This document shows positions 28,997 through 37,844 of a DNA stretch of 64,000 nucleotides, one piece after another. The stretch's first letter is position 1, and every line of letters starts with the position of its first letter. Both the position numbers and the translations under genes were made by a program. Under the pieces are notes generated by a model. It saw only the letters and a program-made list of their open reading frames with translations. It was not told the origin of the DNA and ran no database searches. Source of the DNA: Phormidium tenue FACHB-1052 (GTDB lineage Bacteria; Cyanobacteriota; Cyanobacteriia; Phormidesmidales; Phormidesmidaceae). The stretch lies in contig NZ_JACJQN010000014.1 of assembly GCF_014696675.1 (NCBI RefSeq), positions 62,001-126,000 on the forward strand. Reading direction: 5' to 3'.

Positions 28997-29047
28997 ATCG
29001 AAAACTATTTTCGATATACAATTCCATGGTTATTGAAAATCATTTTC
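28997..29047. promoter_or_regulatory. Two Fur-box-like palindromes between the fur-type gene and dps
   Basis: ATCGAAAA-CTA-TTTTCGAT (28997-29015) is a perfect 8-3-8 palindrome. GAAAAT-C-ATTTTC (29035-29047) is a 6-1-6 palindrome of the Fur/Zur operator type. They sit in the ~360-bp divergent region and could let the regulator control itself and dps. Confidence 0.6.
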
Positions 29048-29194
29048 GCTATTCATATTGGCAATCTACTTTTGCATTTCTCTATACTTTCTAAGCAACT
29101 AAAGTTATTAGCTAGATTCAAAAAAGTAGGGTAGGCTCAGAAAGTAGCTGCCAAACATTGGGGTGGCTTTTACTGCTGATAAAGGGGGATGGTT

Positions 29195-29731
29195 ATGCCA
29201 ATCACTGAAACACTGCTGCAAACCTATGGCGAGGTAGCAAACAACCCAGTTTTGCTTGAGAAGTCGGTTACAGAGCCGGTGGTGGATGGACTGGCGACGC
29301 TCTATGCCAGCTTTACGGCCCTGTCGTTGCAGTACCAAAAACACCATTTTGTGGTGGAAGGTTCTGAGTACTACATGCTCCACAACTATTTTGAGGAGAG
29401 CTACGAAGCGGCCCAAGGCCATGCCCACGAAGTGGGTGAGCGCCTGCATGGGCTGGGGGGAATTCCGCCTTTGAGCTTTGGCAAACTGGCGGAGCTGTGC
29501 TGCTTCGACATGGAAAACGACGACACCTACCGCTGCCGCATCATGATCGACCACGATCTGAAGGCTGAGCAAGCGCTGATCGAGCTGATTCGTCGGCTGG
29601 CTGCCCAGGCTGAAAGTTTGGGCGATCGCGCTACCCGCTACCTCTACGAGCAAATTTTGCTGAAAACCGAGGAGCGAGCCTACCATCTGGAGCACTTCCT
29701 CACCCCAGACAGCCTGAAGCTGGGCTGGTAG
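29195..29731 (+). CDS. Dps/DpsA-type ferritin-like DNA-protecting protein
   Basis: This 178-residue dodecameric mini-ferritin oxidises and stores iron and protects DNA from peroxide. The ferroxidase half-sites are seen as YQKHHFVVEGSEYYMLHNYFEESYE near residues 47-72. A ferritin-like four-helix pattern extends to the C-terminus (YLYEQILLKTEERAYHLEHFL). Its Cys-Cys at ELCCFDME is unusual for Dps. GGGGG precedes ATG 29195 by six bases, favouring it over ATG 29189. Fur-box palindromes upstream suggest metal- or stress-dependent control together with the divergent regulator. Confidence 0.9.
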   Translation: MPITETLLQTYGEVANNPVLLEKSVTEPVVDGLATLYASFTALSLQYQKHHFVVEGSEYYMLHNYFEESYEAAQGHAHEVGERLHGLGGIPPLSFGKLAELCCFDMENDDTYRCRIMIDHDLKAEQALIELIRRLAAQAESLGDRATRYLYEQILLKTEERAYHLEHFLTPDSLKLGW

Positions 29732-29742
29732 CCACTCTCTTA

Positions 29743-29761
29743 CCCCCCTTTTTAAGGGGGG
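29743..29761. terminator. Short C/G hairpin after dps
   Basis: CCCCCCTT and AAGGGGGG form an 8-bp stem around a 3-nt T loop, 12 bases after the dps stop. This CCCCCCTTTTTAAGGGGGG motif is a common intergenic repeat in cyanobacteria and may terminate transcription. Confidence 0.55.
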
Positions 29762-29830
29762 CAGGGGGGATCTTCCTACATCGGCACTTTCCCCAATTTC
29801 GCACATCTCACGCTGGCTCACGCCCACCCC

Positions 29831-29938
29831 CTACCCATCGAGATACACCTTCCAGACAATCCAGCTAGAGAGCGCTACAAAGGCGATAATCACCAGCCAG
29901 TGATCTAGCCGCTGGGGGTCAAATTCCTGGGCAGTCAT
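29831..29938 (-). CDS. 35-residue single-pass membrane peptide
   Basis: The peptide reads MTAQEFDPQRLDHWLVIIAF then VALSSWIVWKVYLDG: a short polar N-terminus, one membrane helix (about residues 13-30) and a charged tail. Its ATG overlaps the stop codon of the ferredoxin-like gene in ATGA, the same arrangement that links that gene to the one before it. This strongly suggests it is translated. The function is unknown; a small anchor or partner for the ferredoxin-like protein is conceivable. Confidence 0.6.
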   Translation of the reverse strand: MTAQEFDPQRLDHWLVIIAFVALSSWIVWKVYLDG

Positions 29939-30522
29939 CGTTTTGCATCCAGCCGCGCTAGCGCTTCGGCAGGGCTGGCCCGGTGCAGCATTTGTCCATT
30001 GGGCAGGCGCAGGTTGGGGCCTTGCTTGCAAGCTTTCATGCAGCCAGTGCCCTTAATGGCCACGTGGGCCAAAGCCGGATCGCGATCTACAGCGTCTTGC
30101 AGAGCGGTTTGGAGCTGGCGACCGCCCTGCTTGTAGCATTTGCCTTTGGTGCAGACCTCGATGCACATGCGCTTTGGTGAGGTTTGAGCCAGCGCTGGGG
30201 CCGGGGCCAGGTCGCCCCACTGTTGGCTCAGCACCGCTGCCTCGCACTGGGGCAGCGGCAAAATATTGATGGCCCGCCAGCGATCGCCCTCAGGATAGGC
30301 CCAGACCTGCACAAAATCGCCCGGCGCTAGCTCTCGCAACAGCATGGGGCGCAGATATTTGGGCAGCTTGACGGTGAACTCAGTCTCCCCCGCTTGCAGC
30401 AGCAGCCCCTTGATCTTGCCTTTGTCGGAGCGATAGGCCCCGCTGTACTGGCCTTTGAGCACGTGGCCAGCCGGGGTGGCGGTTTCAGCCTCTAGAATGG
30501 CGGGCTCGTGGAGGGTTCTCAT
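29935..30522 (-). CDS. (2Fe-2S) ferredoxin domain-containing protein
   Basis: A 195-residue protein. Its C-terminal thioredoxin-like ferredoxin domain has cysteines at MCIEVCTKGKC and GTGCMKACKQGPNLRLPNG, the C-x10-12-C...C-x3-C pattern of a 2Fe-2S cluster. The N-terminal ~100 residues form a separate small domain with GLLLQAGETEFTVKLPKYLRP and DFVQVWAYPEGDRWRAINI. It is a cyanobacterial family of unknown partner. The ATG at 30522 has AAGGAG at six bases and overlaps the preceding stop (ATGA); its own stop overlaps the next ATG. Confidence 0.85.
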   Translation of the reverse strand: MRTLHEPAILEAETATPAGHVLKGQYSGAYRSDKGKIKGLLLQAGETEFTVKLPKYLRPMLLRELAPGDFVQVWAYPEGDRWRAINILPLPQCEAAVLSQQWGDLAPAPALAQTSPKRMCIEVCTKGKCYKQGGRQLQTALQDAVDRDPALAHVAIKGTGCMKACKQGPNLRLPNGQMLHRASPAEALARLDAKR

Positions 30523-30806
30523 GTCAAACTCCTTTGCTGCCAGCAGCACTTGAGGTGGTCGGCGAGAACTTGCTTAGGCTGGGTGGCCGCCTGCACCACG
30601 CTCCAGACCAGCAGGGCATCAGCGGGGGTGTGAATGGCAACGGTGAGAGGGCGATCGCCACCACAGGCACACACTAAGCTCAGCTCTTGCAGACGACGGT
30701 AGACGTTCCAGCGGGTGACCCGGTCTAAATCAACCACGGTTTCAGCGGGGGCAGCGTTTTGCAGGTCTTGCCCTGACCCTAAATAATCTGACTCTAAAAC
30801 GTGCAT
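30519..30806 (-). CDS. Asr1405/Asl0597-like small protein
   Basis: A 95-residue protein contains DRVTRWNVYRRLQELSLVCACGGDRPLTV, and ALLVWSVVQAAT further on. This fits the cyanobacterial Asr1405/Asl0597 family, whose function is unknown. Paired cysteines (CAC and CC) suggest metal or redox behaviour. It is the first gene of a three-gene unit joined by 4-bp overlaps with the 2Fe-2S protein and a 35-residue membrane peptide. Confidence 0.75.
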   Translation of the reverse strand: MHVLESDYLGSGQDLQNAAPAETVVDLDRVTRWNVYRRLQELSLVCACGGDRPLTVAIHTPADALLVWSVVQAATQPKQVLADHLKCCWQQRSLT

Positions 30807-31179
30807 ATTAACTCGACTGAATCTCCATAGTGATGACCGCCAGGGGCCTGAACTTATTGAAACTAACTCTGAACTAAACGCTAGAACATGGGGCTCAGCC
30901 GAGGCTTAAAAGAGCTGAACCCCTGTCCTAGCAAGCATCGAGGCATTTTTTGAGAATTACTGAAGGCGATACCCTGGGGACATCGGCTGTTGTTGTTATT
31001 GACTATCGTTATTACTAAGATACCCAAGCCCTGGGATTAATGCAACAGATTTTCAATAAGGCTTGCCTATTGCCAGGGCTAGTCTTGCCGGTCAGTGCGA
31101 TCAGAAAAGCGCGATTGGAACAGCGTGGGTTTGCCCTGACCGATACAATTGCATCCAAGAGCAGCTATTGCGATCGCCC
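30807..31179. other. Divergent intergenic region before the SNF2 gene
   Basis: About 370 bp with no supportable gene. A fold GGGGCTCAGC (30890-30899) with GCTGAACCCC (30914-30923) has one mismatch and could affect either transcript. Otherwise nothing is recognised. Confidence 0.4.
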
Positions 31180-34100
31180 ATGCCCGCCCCCAACAAAATC
31201 GCTGCCCAGCGCGATCAATTACTGACCACTTACAAGCAGCTCTCCCCTGAGGAGAAAGAGCTGTTGCAGCTGCTGTCGCTGCTCTACGCCCCGGTAAACC
31301 GAACCAAGCTGCTTGACATCTATAATCGCTACCTGAAAAGCGTTCAGAAAAGCCCGACCAGCATTAATCACCTGAACCCCTTGTTCACTCGGCTGTCACG
31401 CAAGGAATTGATCGTGGCGGCGAGCAACCAGGGCTCCCATACCCAACCTCTGCTCACTGAGTTGCTCACCCGCGATGCCGTTGCCCAGGGCCGCTTTGAG
31501 CCGATGGTGACTGCAATTCAGGCAGCCCTGCCCATTCGCACCCACGGCTGGAATAAAGATCTGCTTTTGTTCTCCAGCGAAGACGAGTTCATCCGCGAGG
31601 TGCGCATTGGCGTCTACCGCTACGACTGGAAATTTATCAAAAAGCAGTTCGAGAGCTTCTACAGCAACCCCTACAACGCCAGCCGTATCTCTCTAGCCGA
31701 GGTCTATGCGCTGATCTGCGACAATCCCTTCGATCGCGATTGGTTTCTCACCCTCAAGCGAGTTCCTGAAATCTACGAAGCCGCTCTGGGCAGCCTCTGC
31801 CGCAGTTCCTTTACCGACCTCGTCCCCAACGAGCACTTTTTTGAACTGCTCCAAGAGGAATGTAGCCAGCCCAACTCCACCGCCAGCGATCGCCTCAAAA
31901 GCATCTGGATCGAGCAGCTCATGGCCCGAGGCCGACTGGCAGAGGCCGACGTCGCCCTAGAGCGCTACGCCAAAGACGACCCCATCGAAGAACTGCTGCA
32001 CCAAAGCTGGCTCGACTGCCTACGGGGCGACTACCCCCAAACCATCGAAGCTGGCCGCGTTGCCCTTAAACTGCTGAAAAAAAGCACCGGCAAACGCAAG
32101 ATCTATTTTGACAATTTGCCCGGCATCTTTTTGCCCCTAGCTCTCATGCAAGAGGGCTCCTCCCTTAGCTTTAGAGAGGCCGAGGGCTACGCCCACATCA
32201 TCGCCGAGCAGAGCTACCACCACTGGATGAGCGTGATCTATAACTGCCTGGAGAAGGTGGCCCAAACGCTCCAGGGCAATGCCGCCGCTAAGCGCTATCT
32301 CACCAACAGTCCCGTCAGTGACCTGGACAACAACACCAGCATTGAAGTGCTGATCGACATGATCTGCCTCTATTGGGTAGATGTAGAAAACGCCCAGGCA
32401 CGTTTGCCCAGAATGGCTCAGGCATTCTATAAAGCCGCCACCGAAGCTGGCTACGACTGGCTGGCTCTCGAAGCCGCCACCCTGCTCACTCGTCTAGGCG
32501 ATAACACCTACAGCGCCAAAGCCGCCGCCCTACAACAGAAAACCGGCATTGTGCCCCTGGTGGATATTCTCAAACCCAAACAGCCTTGGGAACTGTCGCT
32601 CACCGCGCTGATCGGCCTCAACCCCACCACACCCTCCCAGCAGGCCAAGGCCCCCGTCGCCAGCGACTATCGTTTGGCCTGGTTTATCACCTACTACTCC
32701 GAGCAGAGCTGGCAGCTCCAGCCCAAGGAGCAAAAGCTCAGCGCTAAGGGCGGCTGGAGCAAGGGACGGGCGATCGCCCTGCGCCGCCTCAAACAAGAAC
32801 TCTCCAGCTTTCCCTACCTAACCACCCAAGATCGCGAAATCTGCTCGCACCTCACCCACGACCCCTACAGCTACGGCTACGACAACTACAAATTTTCGCC
32901 CCAGGTGCTGCTGGCACTGGTGGGCCATCCCCTGGTGTTTTGGGAAGATGCCTCGACGACGCCGGTGGAGGTGGTGAAGGGGGAACCCGCTCTGCTGGTG
33001 CGCCAGACGAAAGCGGGCAAACTGGCGATTTCGCTGACCCCGGCAGTGGCGAGCAAGCAGGCGATCGCCCTAATCAAAGAAACCCCCACTCGCCTCAAGG
33101 TGATCGAGTTCACCCCCCAGCACCACCGCATTGCCGAGGTGCTGGGGCCAAAAAATTCTTTAGAGGTGCCTGAGAACGCGAAGGAACAGGTGCTCGCCGC
33201 CATCAATGCCGTGGCTGGGTTGGTCACCGTGCATTCCGACATTGGCGGCGGTGTGGCCGATGCCGAAGCGGTGGAAGCGGTGCCTAAACCCCATCTGCAC
33301 CTGCTGCCTGCGGGGGAAGGTCTCAAAGTTTCTCTGCTCACCCGGCCCTTTGGCGACGACGGCCCCTACTATCGACCGGGAACCGGCGGCGAAATGGTGA
33401 TCGCCGAGATCGATGGCCGACGACTCCAAACCCACCGCAAATTAAAAGAAGAGAAAAAACTCGCCCGCGCCCTCGAAAAAGCCTGCCCCACCCTGCAACG
33501 CCTCGACGACACCGACGGCGAATGGCTGATCGACGACCCCGAAGACTGCCTGGAGTTAATTTTAGAGCTGCAAGACGTAGGCGACCAGGCAGTGGTGGAA
33601 TGGCCCGAGGGCGAAAAACTCCGCATCGCCAACCGGGTCAGCCTCAGCAACTTCAAAATTCAGATTCAGCGGCAGCGTGACTGGTTTGCCGCCAGCGGCG
33701 AACTGCAAATCAGCGACGACGAAGTGCTGGGCATGAAACAGCTAATGGAGCTGCTCGACGCTGCCCCCGGTCGATTTGTGAAGCTGGCCGATGGCCAATT
33801 CCTCGCCCTCACCCAGGAGTTTCGCAAGCGGCTTGATGACCTGCGCGCCTACTCTGAGACCAGCGGCGACGGTGTGCGGTTCCATCCCCTCGCCTCGTTG
33901 GCCATGGAAGACTGGATGGATGAGGTGGGCCAGCTCAAAACCGACAAACACTGGAAAGACCACCTCAAGCGGTTGAAGGAAGCCAAGGATCTCAAACCTG
34001 AGCTGCCCTCCACTTTGCAGGCAGAATTGCGGGATTACCAGGTTGAGGGCTTTAACTGGCTGGCGCGGCTGGCCCACTGGGGCGTAGGAGCCTGCCTGGC

Positions 34101-35403
34101 CGACGACATGGGCCTGGGCAAAACCCTGCAAGCCCTGGCGCTAATTCTCACCCGTGCTCCCGAGGGACCGACACTGATTATTGCACCGACCTCGGTGTGT
34201 ATGAACTGGTTGAGCGAGGCCGAAAAGTTTGCGCCAACGCTGAAGCCGATGCAGTTTGGCACGGGCGATCGCCAGCGCACCCTCGACAACCTCCAGCCCT
34301 TTGACCTCTTGGTGTGCAGCTACGGCCTGCTGCAACAGGATGACGTGTCAGACATGCTGGCCAAAGTCGAGTGGCAGACCATCGTGCTCGACGAGGCCCA
34401 GGCAATCAAAAACTCCGCCACCAAGCGATCCAAGGCGGCGATGAAGCTTCAGGGCGGTTTCAAAATTCTCACCACCGGCACCCCGATCGAAAACCACCTA
34501 GGCGAACTGTGGAACCTGTTTCGCTTTATCAACCCCGGCCTGCTGGGGTCGCAGGATCAGTTCAGCACCCGGTTTGCCAATGCGATCGAGCGCAACCAGG
34601 ACAAAGCCGCCCGCAACCGCCTGAAAAAACTCATCCAGCCCTTCATTCTGCGGCGCACCAAAACCCAGGTGCTCGACGAGCTGCCCGCCCGCACCGAAAT
34701 CACCCTCCAGGTCGAGCTTAGCGCCCAGGAAATGGCCTTCTACGAAGCGCTGCGGCGCGAAGCGGTAGAAAAACTCGCCGACCCCACCATCGAGTCGGGC
34801 ACCAAACACCTGCAAGTGCTAGCCGAGATCATGAAGCTACGCCGCGCCTGCTGCAACACCCGCCTGGTCAAGGGCACCACCGCCCTGCCCAGCGCCAAGC
34901 TCGAAGCCTTTGGCGAAGTGCTGGAAGAATTGCTGGAGAATAACCATAAGGCCCTGGTGTTTAGCCAATTCGTCGATCACCTCACCATTCTGCGGGAGTT
35001 TCTCGACGGGCAAAATGTCAGCTACCAGTACCTCGACGGCAGCACCCCCGCCAAGGATCGCAAAAAGCGGGTCGATGCCTTCCAGGCCGGTGAAGGCGAT
35101 GTGTTTTTGATCAGCCTCAAGGCCGGAGGCACCGGGTTAAACCTGACCGCAGCGGATTATGTGATTCACATGGACCCCTGGTGGAACCCGGCGGTGGAGG
35201 ATCAGGCCAGCGATCGCGCTCACCGCATCGGCCAGCTACGCCCCGTCACTATCTACCGACTGGTGGCCAAACACACCATCGAAGAAAAGATTGTGGACTT
35301 GCACAAGCAAAAACGCGACCTAGCCGACAGCCTGCTTGAAGGCACCGACATGAGCGGCAAGATCTCTACCGACCAACTGCTTCAACTGATCAGCGCGGGC
35401 TAA
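31180..35403 (+). CDS. SNF2-family DEAD/DEAH-type ATPase
   Basis: A 1407-residue DNA translocase-like ATPase. The C-terminal ~470 residues form the SNF2 motor: QVEGFNWLARLAHWGVGACL, Walker A DDMGLGKT, IIAPTSVCMNW, motif II DEAQ, TTGTPIENHLGELW, and the helicase C-terminal lobe QYLDGSTPAKDRKKRV with GGTGLNLTAADYVIHMDPWWNP and AHRIGQ. The first ~900 residues are poorly characterised and helical, and include a SNF2-associated region ahead of the motor. Bacterial SNF2 proteins act in repair, transcription recycling or defence; the role here is open. ATG 31180 is chosen; the upstream TTG start lacks conservation. Confidence 0.9.
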   Translation: MPAPNKIAAQRDQLLTTYKQLSPEEKELLQLLSLLYAPVNRTKLLDIYNRYLKSVQKSPTSINHLNPLFTRLSRKELIVAASNQGSHTQPLLTELLTRDAVAQGRFEPMVTAIQAALPIRTHGWNKDLLLFSSEDEFIREVRIGVYRYDWKFIKKQFESFYSNPYNASRISLAEVYALICDNPFDRDWFLTLKRVPEIYEAALGSLCRSSFTDLVPNEHFFELLQEECSQPNSTASDRLKSIWIEQLMARGRLAEADVALERYAKDDPIEELLHQSWLDCLRGDYPQTIEAGRVALKLLKKSTGKRKIYFDNLPGIFLPLALMQEGSSLSFREAEGYAHIIAEQSYHHWMSVIYNCLEKVAQTLQGNAAAKRYLTNSPVSDLDNNTSIEVLIDMICLYWVDVENAQARLPRMAQAFYKAATEAGYDWLALEAATLLTRLGDNTYSAKAAALQQKTGIVPLVDILKPKQPWELSLTALIGLNPTTPSQQAKAPVASDYRLAWFITYYSEQSWQLQPKEQKLSAKGGWSKGRAIALRRLKQELSSFPYLTTQDREICSHLTHDPYSYGYDNYKFSPQVLLALVGHPLVFWEDASTTPVEVVKGEPALLVRQTKAGKLAISLTPAVASKQAIALIKETPTRLKVIEFTPQHHRIAEVLGPKNSLEVPENAKEQVLAAINAVAGLVTVHSDIGGGVADAEAVEAVPKPHLHLLPAGEGLKVSLLTRPFGDDGPYYRPGTGGEMVIAEIDGRRLQTHRKLKEEKKLARALEKACPTLQRLDDTDGEWLIDDPEDCLELILELQDVGDQAVVEWPEGEKLRIANRVSLSNFKIQIQRQRDWFAASGELQISDDEVLGMKQLMELLDAAPGRFVKLADGQFLALTQEFRKRLDDLRAYSETSGDGVRFHPLASLAMEDWMDEVGQLKTDKHWKDHLKRLKEAKDLKPELPSTLQAELRDYQVEGFNWLARLAHWGVGACLADDMGLGKTLQALALILTRAPEGPTLIIAPTSVCMNWLSEAEKFAPTLKPMQFGTGDRQRTLDNLQPFDLLVCSYGLLQQDDVSDMLAKVEWQTIVLDEAQAIKNSATKRSKAAMKLQGGFKILTTGTPIENHLGELWNLFRFINPGLLGSQDQFSTRFANAIERNQDKAARNRLKKLIQPFILRRTKTQVLDELPARTEITLQVELSAQEMAFYEALRREAVEKLADPTIESGTKHLQVLAEIMKLRRACCNTRLVKGTTALPSAKLEAFGEVLEELLENNHKALVFSQFVDHLTILREFLDGQNVSYQYLDGSTPAKDRKKRVDAFQAGEGDVFLISLKAGGTGLNLTAADYVIHMDPWWNPAVEDQASDRAHRIGQLRPVTIYRLVAKHTIEEKIVDLHKQKRDLADSLLEGTDMSGKISTDQLLQLISAG

Positions 35404-35461
35404 GGGTCTGTGACTGGGAATTGGGATTGCTTGCGGAATCTACTCTTCTTTTGTCAAGCCG

Positions 35462-36496
35462 TTAACGTTTTAGGGTAGGGATCGCGATCGCATTCATGTC
35501 TTGCTTCACCCGGCGGTGCCACCCCTTGATATTCAGGCGACGTGACATATACTCAGCCACCGCTAAGCGCAGGCCAAAAAAGCTGATGCGGCGCTGCCAC
35601 ATAAATACCTTATCAGCCAGCTTAAACCGTTTGATATCTAGAGAGTTGACCGGCAACCTAGGCAAGTTGCTGAGCTCATACCCTCGATCGATCAGTAAAT
35701 CTGAGATATTGGCTTCTACTACCTGGATTTCCCAGGGAGAGAGATGCGATCGCCATAACCCACTAAACTTCGGATCAGGCCGAGTAAAGTAGCTGCCTGC
35801 TTTGCTAAAGTTCAGCATTCGAGCATTGTAGTCAACGCCTAGAAATTCACAAACTTCTGTCAACGTCCCTACCGTGTCGTTGACCATATCCTCATAGGTA
35901 ATTTCTAAATATTGCCCCTCGGGCAGATGCTGAGCCAGGCGATCCCAGGCTTGCTCTGCCTCACGCCACTTTTCAGCGGCGAACCAGGGATTTCCAAAGA
36001 GATGCATTTCTTTCATCCAAGAGTAGGCAACATCTCGTCCGTCGCGCACCAGGTGGATGAATCGGGCATTGGGCCAAAGTCTTAAAAGCCGAATAAAGTC
36101 AAAGTGGCTGATCGCCCCCACTGCCAGCTTGTCGCTGCAATCTCTCTGTTGGCAAAGAAAATCATTCACCAACCCACGAAAATCTAGGTCAGGGTCAATA
36201 GTAAAGTCGCAGCAAGATTGAAAAATAAACTCAGATTCTAACCACTGGCGATACGTTGCAATATCAGGGATAGCGCCATCGTCAGACACCAACTCGGTGA
36301 TGTAGCCCACCTCGTCGATACAAGATAGCTGGGGGTGATGATCTAGCATGAGGCGCAGATGGGTAGAGCCAGAGCGCCCTGAGCAACATATAAAAAAGGG
36401 AGAGCTAACAAGCGGGCGCTGAGTACTGCGATTCTGGGCCAACGTATTGACAGCCGCAGCCGCAGCAAAGCTGGGCGATGCACCTTGCTTCACCAT
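35462..36496 (-). CDS. Sulfotransferase family protein
   Basis: A 344-residue soluble enzyme of the PAPS-dependent sulfotransferase fold. The 5'-phosphosulfate loop is CSGRSGSTHLRLMLDHHP (38-55), the 3'-phosphate motif is RFIHLVRDGRDVAYSWMKE and the C-terminal KAGSYFTRPDP helix follows. It transfers sulfate from PAPS to a sugar, lipid or protein; the acceptor is unknown. ATG 36496. It is isolated between the convergent SNF2 gene and a 1.3-kb gene-free region. Decoration of surface polysaccharide is an attractive but untested role. Confidence 0.85.
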   Translation of the reverse strand: MVKQGASPSFAAAAAVNTLAQNRSTQRPLVSSPFFICCSGRSGSTHLRLMLDHHPQLSCIDEVGYITELVSDDGAIPDIATYRQWLESEFIFQSCCDFTIDPDLDFRGLVNDFLCQQRDCSDKLAVGAISHFDFIRLLRLWPNARFIHLVRDGRDVAYSWMKEMHLFGNPWFAAEKWREAEQAWDRLAQHLPEGQYLEITYEDMVNDTVGTLTEVCEFLGVDYNARMLNFSKAGSYFTRPDPKFSGLWRSHLSPWEIQVVEANISDLLIDRGYELSNLPRLPVNSLDIKRFKLADKVFMWQRRISFFGLRLAVAEYMSRRLNIKGWHRRVKQDMNAIAIPTLKR

Positions 36497-37844
36497 ATCT
36501 ATGAGTCCTTAAGTTGGGGCAGTACTTAAAGGCGATAGATAACCCCTACAAAAGCAGAGCAAAGGTTATCTAAAGGTAAACTTATACTTAAGACATAGTA
36601 GGCAGGGTTAACTTTAGATTAATTAAAGTTTTGATTATTCTAGATAAAGTTTCTGTGAAGTTGACTGCTTGATAAAGTGCATTTACCCCATATCTATCTT
36701 TAGAAATAGAGTCCGACGAAACGGCAAATCAATGGGTCAGAGGGCTTGGAAGCAGTGCCAGCGAGCTTGCAACCCTGGCAAAATACCAACCAGGCGACAG
36801 ATTGACATTTAAGCGCAAATCATGTAAAAGATCAGGTTTTGCTTGACAGGTCAGCACCCACCAAGTCTGAACTAGGGTAGAAAGTCATAGCCGCCTGGAG
36901 AGGAGGCGAGAAGAGTGCAGGGATAGGCTCCACGAAGGTTAAGGGCGTTGCTGATCAGCAGTATGATTTGCCCCCCTAACCCCCCAATTCTGGGGGGAAC
37001 CAGACGACTTCAAAGCCCCCCAATTTTGGGGGGTTGGGGGGCCGATGCAGCAACCGTTGCTTTTGCAGATTCATTCCTCAATTCAGCAACGCCGGTTAAG
37101 GACGCAGAGGACTTTACTAAAGGGAAGTGCGGCCTGCTGGAGCGATCGCAACATTTGCCGCTGCCACAACCCTAAAAGCGGCAAAATAAGGCTTTTATGG
37201 CTTAGCGATCGCACCAATTGTGGTCATTGTTTGCAGCCCTTGCCTGACCAGCACAAACAATTAGATCTCTCGCTCTGTTAGCCCAAACTGTGGAATTGTT
37301 GTGAGTCCCAAAGCTGCATATCTTCAACAGGCTACACAGGTTGCAAGTCTATGCAATTTTTCAAACAGCAATAGGCTTCAAAGCAACCTTTGGAGTATAT
37401 TGTCTTGGGTGAGAAAGGCCAAGATTATCATTAATCTACGAGAAGGCATCAGGCCTATAAAAGAGGAATTTTGACCTCAAACAAATGCCTGAAAAGTAGA
37501 AAAAGGGGTTAGTAGGCGACCAGGGTGACAATTGATCCTGTTGGGAACAGCCCCTCAACCTGACGAAAAATGAGCCTATTGGCACTAAAACCAGCCAATT
37601 CCAGCTCAACCAAGCCAACCCAGTGACCAACCTGGTATATCTTTTCTTGTAGATGTGCTCGATTTAGCAGAAAATCTTGGCGATCAAAAAGCCCTGACCT
37701 TTGTGATATTTCGCAAACTTTTTAAGGCATTGATCTGATTATTTTCTTAAGAGACTAGTCAGGAACCCACGCCTCATCGCAGAATGTCTAGGCGCAGTCT
37801 ATAGCTGTCCCTGTTTGAGTTCCTTCCTGTTGCTCGATAAATCA
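36497..37844. other. Large gene-free region upstream of gltB
   Basis: This 1.35-kb stretch holds MITE copy 2 (36945-37093) and no supportable gene. The rest, notably 37100-37840, is moderately AT-rich with several small folds such as AGGCAT...ATGCCT around 37445-37490. It must hold the gltB promoter. No NtcA GTA-N8-TAC site and no glutamine riboswitch were recognised. Confidence 0.5.
36945..37093. mobile_element. MITE copy 2
   Basis: Begins GCGTTGCTGATCAGCAG and ends AATTCAGCAACGCC, with the same C/G-rich foldback centre as copies at 18558 and 53210. GGTTAAGG lies on both sides (36937-36944 and 37094-37101). The first G of the terminal repeat is either shared with the duplication or lost. 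Confidence 0.82.

Noticed and set aside
37098-37844. Glutamine riboswitch or NtcA operator upstream of gltB
   Set aside because: No recognisable aptamer core and no GTA-N8-TAC site was found by reading the region.
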